64,000 bases of DNA from Acanthosepion pharaonis (GCA_903632075.3 CAHIKZ030003337.1:583501-647500), one strand, 5' to 3'. Shown: positions 45,473-56,905, counted from the stretch's first letter. Numbers and translations are program-made. Notes: generated from the sequence alone by a model not told the origin.

Positions 45473-46327
45473 TGCGATGAATAAATTGTCGTATAAATCA
45501 CGTAATAATTAAAATAACTGACATCTCGTTTCAACAGATATATTTACCCAAATTAGACAGAATATCTTGAAATACTAAACACCACGTTTTATTCAATAAA
45601 ATTACCATTGACTTCAAGACACGAGCTCCAGACGACTTCAGAACCTTTTGCTACTGTTCTGGGTGGTCTTCTTATTTAAGTTGGTATATGTGTCCATAAC
45701 CATTGCCTTCAGTTCATTTTTGCAAGGATTACAAGTTTTGTTAGTCTCCCGCTCAACCCCCCACCCCACACACACACACATAATAATCAATGGGGTTGCA
45801 AGCTGGGGAGATACGTGGCCAAAAGTAAGGGTGATGTGTCAGCATAAATTGTCAGGCAGCCATGACAAGTTTCTCCTGATCGTGTGATATGGTGAAAAGT
45901 CCTGTTGCCAAACATAGGTCTACCATCAGCCACACCCTTGATCCAGAGAAGCACTACCTACTCAAGGCACTTAATGTAGGCCTGCGTGTTGGGTTTGGGG
46001 GCCCTGTGGGAAGTTGAATGAAAGCATAACTTCATCATCAGGAGTTATCACTTCAAACCTGCATAATTACCATTAGACTCAACCAGCTCTTTCCGAATCT
46101 TCTGCACTCTCCTTAGATTGACAACCAAACACGTTCAAATGTTTATATTGAAGCTTCCGATGATAACATCAAGCAGCACAGCATGCCGTTTCCAAATCAA
46201 GGTCCTTTTTTTCACAGAGGGTGCTTAACTGACTCTGCTATAGTGTACAGGCGACAAAAACAAACAATGCGCATGCGCTAAATTTAAAAAAAAGTATAAA
46301 ATGGTGACAATTTACTAATCACACCAT
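45470..46327 (-). mobile_element. Internally deleted mariner (DD37D-like) element
   Basis: Ends TGGTGCGATGAATAAATTGT and, inverted, TGGTGTGATTAGTAAATTGT are imperfect TIRs. The - strand carries transposase pieces in order: VNLRRVQKIRKELVESNGNY (helix-turn-helix region, 46078-46135), TPDDEVML and TQHAGLH region, ADGRP, QQD at 45899 (second catalytic D), CNPIDYYV at 45786 (third catalytic D), then RSRLELV and VNGNFIE with a stop. The last two D codons are about 37 codons apart after allowing one indel. The stretch between the HTH and TPDDE, where the first catalytic D should lie, is missing. Several stops. The right TA duplication is mutated or lost. Confidence 0.8.
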
Positions 46328-46328
46328 C

Positions 46329-46364
<36 letters not shown>

Positions 46365-47000
46365 TAGAGAGATAAAAAGGTAGATAGATAGATAAATATT
46401 TTTTTATATAAGATACTGTTAAATAAACAAAATATTATCTGAACTGTGATCTCCAAGGAAATCTAGAAACAGTTCTTATGAAAATAACATTATCTTGGCG
46501 ACATAACTGGTTTTATATTCAATTCTGATTATGATAAAGAGATTATTGTGTCGATGCAACGGAGAAAAAAATAAGATCGTTGAATAAATTTTGCAAAGCA
46601 AAACAATAAGAGAGATTAAACCAATAATTCCATGGAAAGTATTACAAAAACAAACTGCTTATAGCTTAGTAATATTTATCAACAAAGATCAGCCTAAATA
46701 GAAAGGAATTATTATATTGGATTCCTAGACCAATATAAGCAAAGGATATAGAAGTAGTGAGAAACAGCAAATATATATAGTCAAAGAAAGGAGAATTACA
46801 GAAGATTTTCTTGAGACCGGATAGAGTATTTCGCAGATAGACTGTTTGGCAGGCAAGATAAATCTGAGTAAGTTGAATATGAAAGTTGAATATAAAAATG
46901 AGAATATATATATTATATATATATATATATATATATTGATATATATATATATATATATATGGTTAAATTAGGTACAACGTCCACTGTTGTATGGTTTGCC
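46328..47000. other. AT-rich DNA with short (TA)n runs
   Basis: (TA)n(GA)n at 46331-46373 and imperfect (TA)n at 46905-46960. No gene recognised. Confidence 0.5.
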
Positions 47001-48945
47001 CAAAATAAGGACAAAAAAGCACCATTTTTTTCTATGATTGATGAAAAAAGTTGGCCAACCTTGCACGAAAAAAAAAAATTTTTATTGTCAAAATGCTTAT
47101 GTTATTATTAAGAGGAAAGACCAAAGTTTTTTTTTTTAATTATTTTTAAAAAATTTTCCTTCTTTTAGAAAATTCTAAATTTTGATTAAAAAAACCTTGT
47201 TTATATTTGTATCAGCGGAACTAGTAAATAACATAGACAATTTTTAGCACGTTTTTTTTGGTATGACACACATTAATTTGAAAAATCGTGCAAAAATAGA
47301 AATAATTATCGGATGTTAATGAAACTTTCAGGAACTATTCACAGATGATCGAAATTATTATAAATATGTTTTTTTATGAAGGTCATGGTAGAAATATTTT
47401 TTAAAAATATTTAATATCCACCCCCTAACTAATTTTATGAAAACGCTAGAAATTCGATCGCATCGGTTTTAGTGATTACAATAATTAAAAGCACAGGGCT
47501 TTGAGGAATGCAAACCATGTTTTTTTTTTGTTTTTAATTGGATACGCAGTACCTGAAAATCAGCTCTGAATTGTAACATACAAAACTCAATAAAACAAAG
47601 ATATTATTTAATTTCAAATGCTTTTATTTGCTTTTAGTTGTTTTTATGAATATGGACAATATTTTCTGAAAGCAAAAAAATTTTTTCGATGAAAAATGAA
47701 TTTTTAATACAATTATTTGTTATTTCATTAATTATAATAGATTTTACATTTAAGTTGTTAAAATATTATAAAATTAGTTAAAAGCCGCATCGGCTTTCAT
47801 AAGTGTCCTTATGAGATAGATCTTTTTTTAGCGCGTTGTAAATTATCATTTTGACTAATCAGAAGATCCCCAGTAATCAAGAAATGTAATTTTGTGCTTA
47901 TAATCGAGCTGTAATTATAAAATACGGAAGACCAACCAGAATATAATTAAGTTGCGTTATTTGTGTTAAGCATTGTTCTCCGCTGTTAAGGCCTTTACTT
48001 TTGCGAAACACGTGTGGAGAAGTTAATTTGATTTTTCAATTTCAACTTAGAAGGGTACCTACAAGTATCAGTATCATCTTATGAAATTTATATGATCTTA
48101 TTTTTATATTAATCTCAGTTACGACATTTTTCCATAAATGAAATATCAAAATTAATAATAAAATGAATGCAAATACAAATAACAGTAGAATGTAATAAAT
48201 GTACATAAAATTATAGTATTTTATGTACAATTCTGATAAAATTTCATAAGAAAGGTACCTATAAATTAATTAGATACCTTTCTTAAGAAATATGAAATTT
48301 AATGTCACTCTTAACAGTTTTATTTTAATTTCTTTACAATATATTTCCCATAAAGCATCATAAACGTAAAGGTGAAAGCTAAGTACAAAAAAAAAAAAAA
48401 TTAGACCGCTGAAAGTTTTCGTTAAAAATAACGGGGTAAATAATTTGTTCACGTAAATGTAAATTATTTCACTTTTCTCCTTCCGTAGAACAAATTAGCC
48501 TCATGGAATTCGTAAATATATCATTCATCACATGTCAAGAGACGCGAAAGTTTATGACCTGCTTTGTTTTATTTTCAAATTACATCTTTTTGGCACAAAA
48601 GCTAAGTTAAGTTTGGTTCAAAATATTTTAAATAAACATTATAATTTCTGATTTTCTTAAAATAAGTTTTGAAAAAATGATAATTGATATTTAAAAAAAT
48701 TCAAATTCAGATTTTCCATTTTTTTTTTTTTTTTTAAATGGAAAAAAATGATCAATTTTACTGACTCAAAAAAACTAGATTTTTAACGAAAATTTCGGAC
48801 GTGCTAGGAACGATTAAAAAATGGAAAAAAATACCCCCAAAATACTTTGACCTTTCCTCTTAATAATAACAAACATTTAGACGATAAAATTTTGTTTTCG
48901 TCAAGTTTGGCATCTTTTTCATCATGCTATGCTCTTTTTTTAGCG
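47001..48945. mobile_element. About 2-kb element with long inverted arms
   Basis: The left arm (47001-47135) includes GATGAAAAAAGTTGGCCAAC and TTATTATTAAGAGGAAAGAC. The right arm (48835-48945), read inverted, includes GATGAAAAAGATGCCAAACT and TTATTATTAAGAGGAAAGGT, so arms of at least 110 bp match imperfectly over their length. The interior is AT-rich with no recognisable protein. It looks like a non-autonomous or heavily decayed DNA transposon, family unknown. Exact ends and target duplication are unresolved. Confidence 0.65.
48200..48229. repeat. Perfect 12-bp hairpin
   Basis: TGTACATAAAAT, a 6-base loop, then ATTTTATGTACA. It lies inside the long-arm element. KpnI-like GGTACC sequences sit on both sides (48055 and 48255). 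Function unknown. Confidence 0.9.
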
Positions 48946-48959
48946 ATCTCGTGGAGGTA

Positions 48960-50260
48960 TCTAGGTTAAATGTTTCGCTGAAATGTTCCAAGCAGTTTCA
49001 GATTTATTTTCCACCCATGGTAATTGTCAGTCCTTCAGTTGTTCTCATCTTATCTAAAACTTGCAAATACTAGACATTGTTAGTTTGTATACGAACGTGT
49101 CCTTTCAAAACACATAAGTTCTACACTCTCAACTGGTGTTGCTTGGGTTCTGCTTTGATTTCAGAAGCTCTTTCCTTTACGGGTTTATCCATGTAGCAAC
49201 TGAAGTAGTTGAATCTAGTTTTGACTATACAATGTACCTCCAAATTGATGGGGTTTCGATAAGTAGTCCTTCGGGGTCCAGTATTAGATAACACCTTTGT
49301 TGGTTTCTACGATCAACTTTTGTTGAAGAAATACCGGAAAGTCCATGTATAATTACGCTACGTTGATGACACGTTTTCAATCTTTGATTCTATCAACGAT
49401 GCTACGGTCTTTTATGCCCAATTCAGTTCCCTTCTTTCATCTTTGTAATTTACCATGGATGTAGAGAATAATAGTACTTTGCCTTTCTTCGATGTTCTTG
49501 TTGAACGTAGAGATGGTTTCTTTGTTACTTGCTTTTATCGCAAAACTACGTCCACAAGTCTGTATACTAACAGGAATTCTTTTGTTCCAAAATCTCGTAG
49601 AATTAGCCTGGTTTCCATCTTGATCCATCGCGCACTGATGATGTGTTCTCTTGAGCAGGAACTGAAGAAAATTCATCACATATTTATTGACCATATTTTT
49701 TTCCGGCCAAATTAGACGCGGCAAAGAACCGATAGTTTTTGGTCCCAGTCTTTGTCCTATTTATTTGAAATATCCGTGGTTAGGTAGGAAGAGTCGAATG
49801 CTTGCAAAAAGACTTTCACCTTGCTTGCATCAAGTTTTTTCTACTGTCAAGTCACTGGTTGTTTTTAAGACCAATTCAGTGTTTCCGTCTTTTGCTAAAG
49901 ATTGTCTGTCCTACATTCAAAGTAGTTCTGTCGTATATAAGTACAAATGTCAGTGTGACGCTGAATAAGTGGAACGGGCTTGTCTGAAATTGGAGACCCG
50001 TATGTGTTAACATGTTCCGTCCGATATAAAATCGGGCAATCAGAGTCTTTCAAGTACAACTCGGTCTGCACCTGATACAGCACTAGGACAACCTCTACTT
50101 AGTAATCCCTTCTGTGCCACCAAATATCTAGATAATTTTTTTCATTGTTTTGCACGGAGCCCTGATTGCTAACCACTTGCGTGTTCTTGAGGAAATACAA
50201 TTAAGTTACATCAACCGGATCTATGCAAGGAGAAAGAATATTTCATTTTTTTCTCTGTCT
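48960..50260 (+). pseudogene. Penelope-like element relic 1 (RT plus GIY-YIG)
   Basis: Reverse-transcriptase blocks appear in order: LDIVSLYTNV (motif A, 49070), LQIDGVSISSP then GP (motif B, about 49240-49280), YVDDTFS (motif C, 49359), then MDVENNSTLPFFDVLVERRD and ILIHRALMMCSLEQEL. After these come LKYPWLGRKSRMLAKR, KDCLSYIQSSSVVYKYKCQC, VERACLKLETRM and HVPSDIKS, which fit the GIY-YIG endonuclease of Penelope-like elements, and TIKLHQPDLCKEKE near the C-terminus. Stops and frameshifts are frequent. It begins right beside the right arm of the long-arm element and ends before a (TA)n tract. Confidence 0.87.
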
Positions 50261-50554
50261 GTTTCGAGGGTCGTGAGTGAGAAATGTTCCCTTTTACAGT
50301 CATTTGGAAAATTTATCCCTTATTTTAATCGTGAATTATTTACTATTAAATTGTTTTTAATCGTCTTCGAAAGTTCCTCCCCTCATCAATATATTTTCTG
50401 CGAAAATTATCCCTTGTTTCGTAAGATTTGTGCAAACGGTTACCTTTGAAAAAATGTTGGTTGAAAAGTATTCCTTTAGGAAAAGAAAAATGAAAAATGC
50501 CGTAGTGCTTTTTCAAGTCATTGTTTATGTTCTGCAGTGTCAAGTCTTTGTCAA

Positions 50555-50563
<9 letters not shown>

Positions 50564-50607
<44 letters not shown>
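50564..50607. repeat. (TA)n microsatellite
   Basis: About 22 TA units at the edge of a foldback. Confidence 0.95.
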
Positions 50608-50611
<4 letters not shown>

Positions 50612-50737
50612 CAAAGTGAAGATTGAAATCAACAGTCAGAGACGACAGGTTGTTTCATACTAGACGCAGTCGCCAGGCCGCCTAACAATTGTATCTAGCC
50701 TGTCACCTCTGAGTGTTGACTTCAATCTTCACTTTTA
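50612..50737. repeat. Foldback between (TA)n tracts
   Basis: GTGAAGATTGAAATCAACAG at 50616 is matched inverted by CTGTCACCTCTGAGTGTTGA...CAATCTTCAC at 50699-50732. The same terminal sequence recurs as CTGTCGCCTCTAAGTGCTGA at 57857. It may be a shared end of a repeat family that sits beside microsatellites. Confidence 0.7.
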
Positions 50738-50816
50738 TATTTACATACGCATTCTCTGATACTGAGCACTTTATCTCATAGATCTCGCACACTTGTTAGA
50801 TTTTTATATTTTTACA

Positions 50817-50830
50817 TATATATATATATA

Positions 50831-50871
<41 letters not shown>
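50817..50871. repeat. (TA)n microsatellite, interrupted
   Basis: Two TA runs split by TTCA. Confidence 0.95.
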
Positions 50872-50875
<4 letters not shown>

Positions 50876-51265
50876 GACTTGACACCCCAGGTATACTTTC
50901 GATAGCATAAACACTAGCCTACACGGAGTTATCCTCCTACGTGACACCAACCTACAACAAACAAATAGACTTAGAAAACATCTTGTCAAATTTTCCAAGG
51001 ATCATGGAATCAGTATCACTACTAGCACCAATACCATGTTGATCAACTTTCTGGGCAATACTTTCGACCTATCAAATAAATATAAATGCCTTATACTAAA
51101 AAGCTTTATACCCATAAATACATTACCAAAGAATCCAAACAACCACCTGGTATTTTAATAACTTGCACAAAACTGTGCAATACAAACCCTCAACTAACTC
51201 TAGCAAGAAGATTATTTTTGACAAATATAAGACCAAATATTTAGATGCATTAAAAAAATATATAA

Positions 51266-51908
51266 ACATTAATAAGATTGGTTCGTTTTGTTTTGGATTA
51301 CGGTATATCAACATCAATGGGTTATTTAATGCCGACAAAATTTTTATTGTTGGTAATATTTTTTGTTCGAAAATCTATTTCTGGTAATATTTTTTTTCAA
51401 AAATGTATTGCTGGTAATGTATTTTTTTTTCAAAAATGTATTGCTGGTAATGTATTTTTTTTTCAAAAATGTATTGCTGGTAATGTATTTTTTTTATTTT
51501 TTTCAAAATGTATTCCTGGTAATGTATTTTTTTTTTCAAAATATATTGCTGGTAATGTATTTTTTTTTCAAAATATATTGCTGGTAATGTATTTTTCTTT
51601 TTTTTCAAAATATATTGCCGGTAATGTATTTTTTTTTTTTTCAAAATATATTGCTGGTAATATTTTTTACAAAGTATTCCTAGTATTAAAACCTATTGTT
51701 ACACTTTCATAGTGTTTTGTCCCCAGTTTGGGGCTAACTATTTGCCCATAGCTGGGACCCTAACAGGTGCTACTACACCGGGTCAGAGTGGACCTGGGAA
51801 CACTATCAGTTAAGAGGTTGTTCCACGCTCCTCAAAACCTCTTGATCCATCGCTTTGCTGTTGGACGTAGTTTATCGTCTTACCCAGGACGAATAGACAT
51901 TAATAAGA
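51266..51908 (+). mobile_element. Minisatellite-bearing retroposon, copy 5, precise 12-bp duplication
   Basis: ACATTAATAAGA at 51266-51277 is repeated exactly at 51897-51908, flanking the element. The element starts TTGGTTCGTTTTGTTTTGGA, has TGGGTTATTTAATGCCGACA, an expanded minisatellite, AAACCTATTGTTACACTTTC, and the body CCCTAACAGGTGCTACTACA through TTACCCAGGACG. The host reading frame resumes after the duplication. No poly(A) tail and no tRNA-like promoter are present. Confidence 0.9.
51360..51665 (+). repeat. Internal minisatellite of the retroposon
   Basis: About ten units near 30 bp: TGTATTGCTGGTAATGTA then a T run and CAAAA. Unit length varies only in the T run. Copies 1-6 of the family carry between about one and a dozen units. 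Confidence 0.93.
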
Positions 51909-52590
51909 ATACCAGCAATATACATAAGAAGAGAATTCGGAACATATTTGATTTAGCTCGCCATTTAACAAAAATTTAAAAACCAATATAGGTACAGTTT
52001 TTTTTTTTTTTTTAATTTAATCCACAAACATTTCGGTCATATGCCATTGCTCAACAAAATCTTCAACAAGAACAATATTAAGATTAGCTGCACCTAAAAC
52101 CTCGAACAGTATACAGCACAACATATAACATTACGCAAATATGTAAACAATTTCAATAGCGATATTAATACAGACAAAATGTGTAATTGTCGAAAAAACA
52201 CTACGTGTCCACTATTTCATAAATGTATGAATAAAGGCGTTATTTATAAAGCTAGCATTAAACATAACGGTGTTTACTAAGTTTTATTTTAGTTCCACTG
52301 TAAAACACTGGACGTCTCGGTATTACCATCTTAAAATGACTCTTACCAATAAACAATATTCAAATGCCACTGAAATATCTCAATATTTTACAGTGAAATC
52401 AAAATAAATAACTACAAACCAGTAGTAATTTACACACTTTTCCTGCCGTGGCGAAAGATGTGACCTGTGCTTTTTGGAAAAAAAATCATACTCGAAACTA
52501 TTAACATCCCCACCCTGCTGAATAAACGTGAGTTCATGATAGCTTGTACCCACAGAAAGCTCTCTTCTAAAATATTTTGATTCTGGATAA

Positions 52591-52845
52591 ATCTTTTTAC
52601 CCAAATTCAACTGCCCATTGAATAATTTAGGTTAAATACTTAGTACTCCACTTGAACTATTTAAGCGTCTATTAAATCGTAACGGGTTACACAGCGTTCC
52701 TCTTTTCTGTAAATATTTTCATATCTTTTTTTTAATATTTTCTCACCTTCCACCTTCTTCAACTACATTTTTTTAAAATTTAAATCCTAATATTATTAAA
52801 TATTAGATTTATATACTGTGCAGTGTTACTCCCTTCAATATAGAG

Positions 52846-52891
<46 letters not shown>

Positions 52892-53409
52892 TGACAGCGC
52901 CTACCCGATCCTTTTTATTCATATTGCTTGCGCCTTACGCTTTGTAATTTCTTAACTTAAATCTTGCCTTCCCACAACACAAAAGAATAACATGTACCAT
53001 ATAAACTTTAAGCTTGCATAATTTTTATTGCTTTGTTTTCCCCAATATCTCCATTCATACATTCTATTTTGTATTTACACCCCAAAGATATATTGGCTTT
53101 ATATTAAGTTTAAGCTTTGAATCTGAGTATAATTTAGCGTTCTTCCCATGACAACCAGTATGTTTAAACAAACAACTGTAATAAGCGGTTCAATCGCCAT
53201 ATGTGTCTGACGAACTGGTAAACCATGAAAATTTGAGATGCACTACAAATGTAGGTATATGTGTATTTATTAATATATACGTCATCGCTTTATTTAACTA
53301 CATTGAGCACTGTTTTGTTTGCACCATAAATGAAATAGATTTATTTTTTATCTGCGTGGCAAGCTATCACACACATATACAGTTGCTAATATCTCATTAT
53401 CTTGTTAAA

Positions 53410-53411
<2 letters not shown>
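52591..53411. other. AT-rich unique DNA
   Basis: Contains a (TA)n run at 52850-52887. No gene recognised. Confidence 0.5.

Positions 53412-53456
<45 letters not shown>
53412..53456. repeat. (TA)n microsatellite
   Basis: About 22 TA units. Confidence 0.95.
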
Positions 53457-53461
<5 letters not shown>

Positions 53462-53730
53462 GACAAAGTTCAACAATTATTTTAAGATATATTTTATGTT
53501 TATACGGTCTTTTTATAGATAAAGATATTTAAGTAAATACTCTACTTATAATAAACAGCATTAACAACATTTACTGGCCTGAATATCCGAGAAATTTTCA
53601 TAGAAAATATGCGTCCTCCGACGTCATTTGCTTACATTTGGATACGCATTGAGCTGATATGAATGGACGTAAGAAGATCATGGAGAATTGTAGTTTAAAA
53701 ACTGTAAAATCGACCTTTCTAACCGAAACG

Positions 53731-53816
53731 CTCCTCTGTGGCTCAATCGGTAAAAGCACGTCAGGCTACATGACGGTTCCGTATAGGATACAGGTTCGAT
53801 TCCTGCTGATACTGTG
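53731..53816 (+). repeat. tRNA-like SINE head with intact A and B boxes
   Basis: GTGGCTCAATCGG (53738-53750, A-box) and GGTTCGATTCC (53793-53803, perfect B-box) are spaced as in a tRNA. The 5' TCCTCTG cannot pair with the sequence after the T-arm, so it is not a functional tRNA gene. It joins LINE coding sequence at 53817 with no gap. Confidence 0.7.
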
Positions 53817-54525
53817 ATTAAAGAAATCGACCGGGAAGCTACTTACAAATATATGGGTGTGAATGAAGGCAATGGGATAGACCATGCGAAAATGAATGAA
53901 AAAGTTTGCCTGAGGCAAGTGTGAATAATAATGAAAATTGAATTACCCAAAAATAATAACGACCATTAAGACTCTTGCTCTCCCAGTTGTATCTTATAAC
54001 TTCAACATAATAAACTGAAGCACAGAGGAACTCAAGCAAAATGATGCAAAATTTCTCAAACAGCTCACACGCAAGTGAATGCGCCGTCCTAAGGCAAAGG
54101 ATAACTTTCTGTATCTGCCAAAGGGCAGAATTGTCTTATAAAATCCCATGGATGATATTTCTACCTACCTTGTAGCTATACAATTGCCAGATAATCAGCA
54201 AGAAAACAGAAACAAAAGAAAAAGCGAGGCCAAAAGCAAAAACGAGAAAGCAGGAGCCAAAAAACCACTACATAAACAGTTTCTGAGACAAAAATGCTGA
54301 TCTGAATAGATTCGCAAACTACCAGTTGCTATGGAGTTCAGGACTTAATGGGGAGGTTGAAGGGAATAATATTACTGCACATGACCAAAGCCTGCTAACA
54401 TGTTGCATAATAGTATGAACCCAAAATGTAGGTTCTGTGACGAATACATTGAATCTATTGATCACATTAACTCAGGATGCTAAATACACCCCCCCGGTAA
54501 TGATTACAAAAACCGTTATGGTAGG
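53817..54525 (+). pseudogene. LINE relic with C-terminal CCHC knuckle
   Basis: Reads IKEIDREATYKYMGVNEGNG, HAKMNEKV, MKIELPKNN, then TIKTLALPVVSYNFNIIN (53962 on), STEELKQNDAKFLKQLTR, RRPKAKDNFLYLPKG, and after a decayed stretch MNPKCRFCDEYIESIDHIN ending SGC. These are successive blocks of the RT thumb/C-terminal region of an animal LINE, closing with a zinc knuckle C-x2-C-x8-H-x4-C. It differs from the 30654/40188 family. Stops at several points; the 5' part is truncated exactly at the tRNA-like unit. Confidence 0.85.
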
Positions 54526-54879
54526 TAGGTAGGTAGGTCAGTATTTGCATTGGAAGCTTTTTCATCACTACGGGATATAAACGGCCATAAACTCTGTATT
54601 TAAGACTGACGATGTTATTAAACTCTGGGATTTTTCTATCAGCAGAGATCAAACAATGAAAGCAAATCGACAAGTCATTATTATCAAAAAATGTGGCACT
54701 TAAAAAATAATTCGTTCTTCTTGTGGTCAGAGCTTTTGGTCTAATTTAGAAAGGAAGTCAACAACAAATCAACAAAATCCCTGGAGCACCATGTATCCAA
54801 GTAATTCCCAAAATGCTTTGATCTGCGCATGACGATCAAATACATGAGCGTCCTGAGCATGACGATAAAATACGCCCTA

Positions 54880-55270
54880 CAGCAAGGCCTCTGATCAGTA
54901 GGCTTTGAGGAGCTGTCCCCAGGTCCACCCTGACCCGAGGTGGTAGAACTTGTTAGGGACCATTCTATAGGCAAATAGTATACCCCTAAACTGGAGTAAA
55001 AACACTATGAAAGTATAAACTACATTTTAATAACAGAAATATTTTTTGTTAAAAAAAGTATTTCCATAAATACATTATTACCAGCAATACATTTTGAAAA
55101 AGAAAAATACATTATTTGAAAAAAAATATTAGTAGCAACAGATTTTTATTTGAACAAAATATTAGAAGCAACAGATTTTTGAAGAGAAAAAAATATTACC
55201 AGCAATAAACATTTTGCCTGCATTAAATAACCCATTGAGGTTGATATACCACAAACCAAACTAAAAATAA
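54880..55270 (-). mobile_element. Minisatellite-bearing retroposon, copy 6
   Basis: Inverted copy with body fragments GCAAGGCCTCTGATCAG, CCCAGGTCCACCCTGACCC and GGTGGTAGAACTTGTTAGGG, then about five or six minisatellite units (TTACCAGCAATACATTTT type) and AATAACCCATTGAGGTTGAT. Confidence 0.75.
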
Positions 55271-55840
55271 TTCTAACAATCAGTCCATATCCCGCGAAGT
55301 GTTTTGTCCATTTACATTTCTTTATAGCCGTCTTTTAACTGAAAGCAAGAAAAATAACAGGCCTTGCTTGACCTAAGTCATTGATTATTACTTAGCATAT
55401 GCTTATAAAACAAATTCAAATAAAAAAGAATTTAGTAATAAAAACAATAGAAGTTTCTAGGATGTGAGCAATATGCCCATTTTAAGGAAAATGGAAAGGA
55501 AAACGGACACTTGCGCTTAGAATCAGAAAGGGGCATTTGAAATTTACGTGCTAAATAATGAGGAAAGAGCGCCCGGAAAATTTAACACACACAGTACAAA
55601 ATAAAGGCAAGCGAGGTAGAGAGAAACATTGATTATGCTATCTGATCAGTTTGTGTAAATTGTTGGTTGAAAAGGGACTGTAATATAGAGCTACATTAGT
55701 GAGAAACTTCCAGTGGGACATGATCGTCCACGACTGGAAATAACATAGAAATTAAAAGAACACCTCTGATCTTAACTAAATTCCAATTCTTGGCATCGGT
55801 GGAAAATATATCGCTACGTTAGCTATGAAACAAGCCTCGG
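55271..55840. other. Unique DNA, no gene recognised
   Basis: No recognisable feature. Confidence 0.5.
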
Positions 55841-56022
55841 TGATTTTTTTTTTTTTTTTTTTGATTTTTTTTGTTATTTTTTGTTATTTTTTTTGTTACT
55901 TTTTTGTTATTTTTTGTTACTTTTTTTGTTATTTTTTGTTACTTTTTTGTTACTTTTTTTGTTACTTTTTTGTTATTTCTTTTTGTTATTTCTTTTTGTT
56001 ATTTCTTTTTGTTATTTCTTTT
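55841..56022. repeat. TTTTTTGTTA/C minisatellite
   Basis: T-rich units of 9-14 bp, each a T run plus GTTA or GTTAC, about 15 copies. The overlapping Phe/Cys/Tyr frame is an artefact. Confidence 0.93.
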
Positions 56023-56733
56023 AAATGCCTTTGTAATTTAAAGATATTAATTGAAAAGAACAACTATGGTCTCCTCTCAAGGATCATGGCCGCTCAACAT
56101 TTACTCAAAAGAATCAAATAATGATTGAAGATGAATTAATCAGTGCATGACAAGAATACATTAGAAAGGATCGAACGGTGATTTCAAGAATGTTTTATAA
56201 GAATTAATCTGATTTTTTTAATAAGTGATGTCCTTTCCATATTTTATCCTTCATTTTACTAACGATACTAAAAATAACTAGTAAAGGAAAAGAATACAGT
56301 AACCAGACAGTAAATAATAGTCGATAGCTTTATAAGATGAACAAGAAAAAAAAATCACTGCTTTGCAAACGTGTGATATCGAACATCAATGTTATAAAAT
56401 TAATTCGCTCACCAGTCATTCACAAAAGAACGTCTGAAATGTCTTTATTAAGTGTCCGTGGCAGAGTGAGAATTCGTACTGTTAAGATGAATAGAGATTA
56501 ATTTGAATATTTTAGAAATACCATTGTTGACTCTGTCTTGGGTAATTTTTTTTTAAGTAATTTTCAAACCACAATTGGTGCATCAGTAAACCTCATACTG
56601 TATTTTATATTACATAAGAATGCACCTTTTCTTTTTTCCAAGTTTTACATGTAATGCTGAATTATTTCAAAAGTCAATGTATACCTATGGGCTATAAACC
56701 TTCAGTATTTCTGACTAGCTTCAGTCCATAATC

Positions 56734-56780
<47 letters not shown>

Positions 56781-56828
56781 GAAGAGAGGTGCCGCAAACG
56801 TTTTTGGTTGTAATGTGGATTTATTTAG
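56023..56828. other. AT-rich unique DNA
   Basis: (CA)n(TA)n at about 56733-56774. No gene recognised. Confidence 0.5.
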
Positions 56829-56854
56829 AAAAAATATTATGCTTTGTTTTACAT

Positions 56855-56905
56855 AATTTTACTACGACACGTGTTTCTGGTCTCGCGACCGTCTTCAGGT
56901 AAAAG
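56855..56905 (-). ncRNA. Hammerhead-like motif in the left arm
   Basis: On the - strand: TTTTAC, CTGAAGA, C, GGTC-GCGA-GACC (4-bp stem with a GNRA loop), A, GAAAC, ACGT, GTC, then GTAGTAAAA. TAC pairs with GTA, and a second pairing TTTT/AAAA is possible beyond an internal loop. The order CUGANGA, stem II, GAAA, minimal helix III, GUC matches a type I hammerhead. The C/A at the base of stem II is non-canonical. Confidence 0.5.

Larger units (their letters stand above)
50880..52590 (+). pseudogene. RT/GIY-YIG retroelement relic 2, split by an insertion
   Basis: A second family, distinct from the neighbour at 48960. Piece one (50880-51265): VILLRDTNL, RLRKHLVKFSKDHGIS, NFLGNTFDLSNKYK and SSKKIIFDKYKTKYLDALKK. 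Piece two (51909-52590): TSNIHKKRIRNIF, KHFGHMPLLNKIFNKNNIK, a Cys cluster CNC-x5-C-x5-C (52182-52226), GVIYKASIKHNGVY, NATEISQYF, then CDLCFLEK (52459) and LLNKREFMIACTHRK. In related animal proteins the Cys cluster and IYKA...Y segment lead into a GIY-YIG-like domain, and the CxxC EK segment follows it. The RT catalytic YxDD lies upstream and is lost. I place it near Penelope-like elements, with uncertain lineage. Confidence 0.75.

Noticed and set aside
49437..49724. 95-codon - strand frame opposite Penelope-like relic 1
   Set aside because: It lies exactly opposite clearly recognisable RT blocks on the + strand, so it is a shadow.
52380..52610. 76-codon - strand frame opposite relic 2
   Set aside because: Shadow of the GIY-YIG/CxxC tail encoded on the + strand.
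53731..53816. Functional tRNA gene
   Set aside because: A and B boxes are good, but the 5' and 3' ends do not pair to form an acceptor stem and LINE sequence follows directly.
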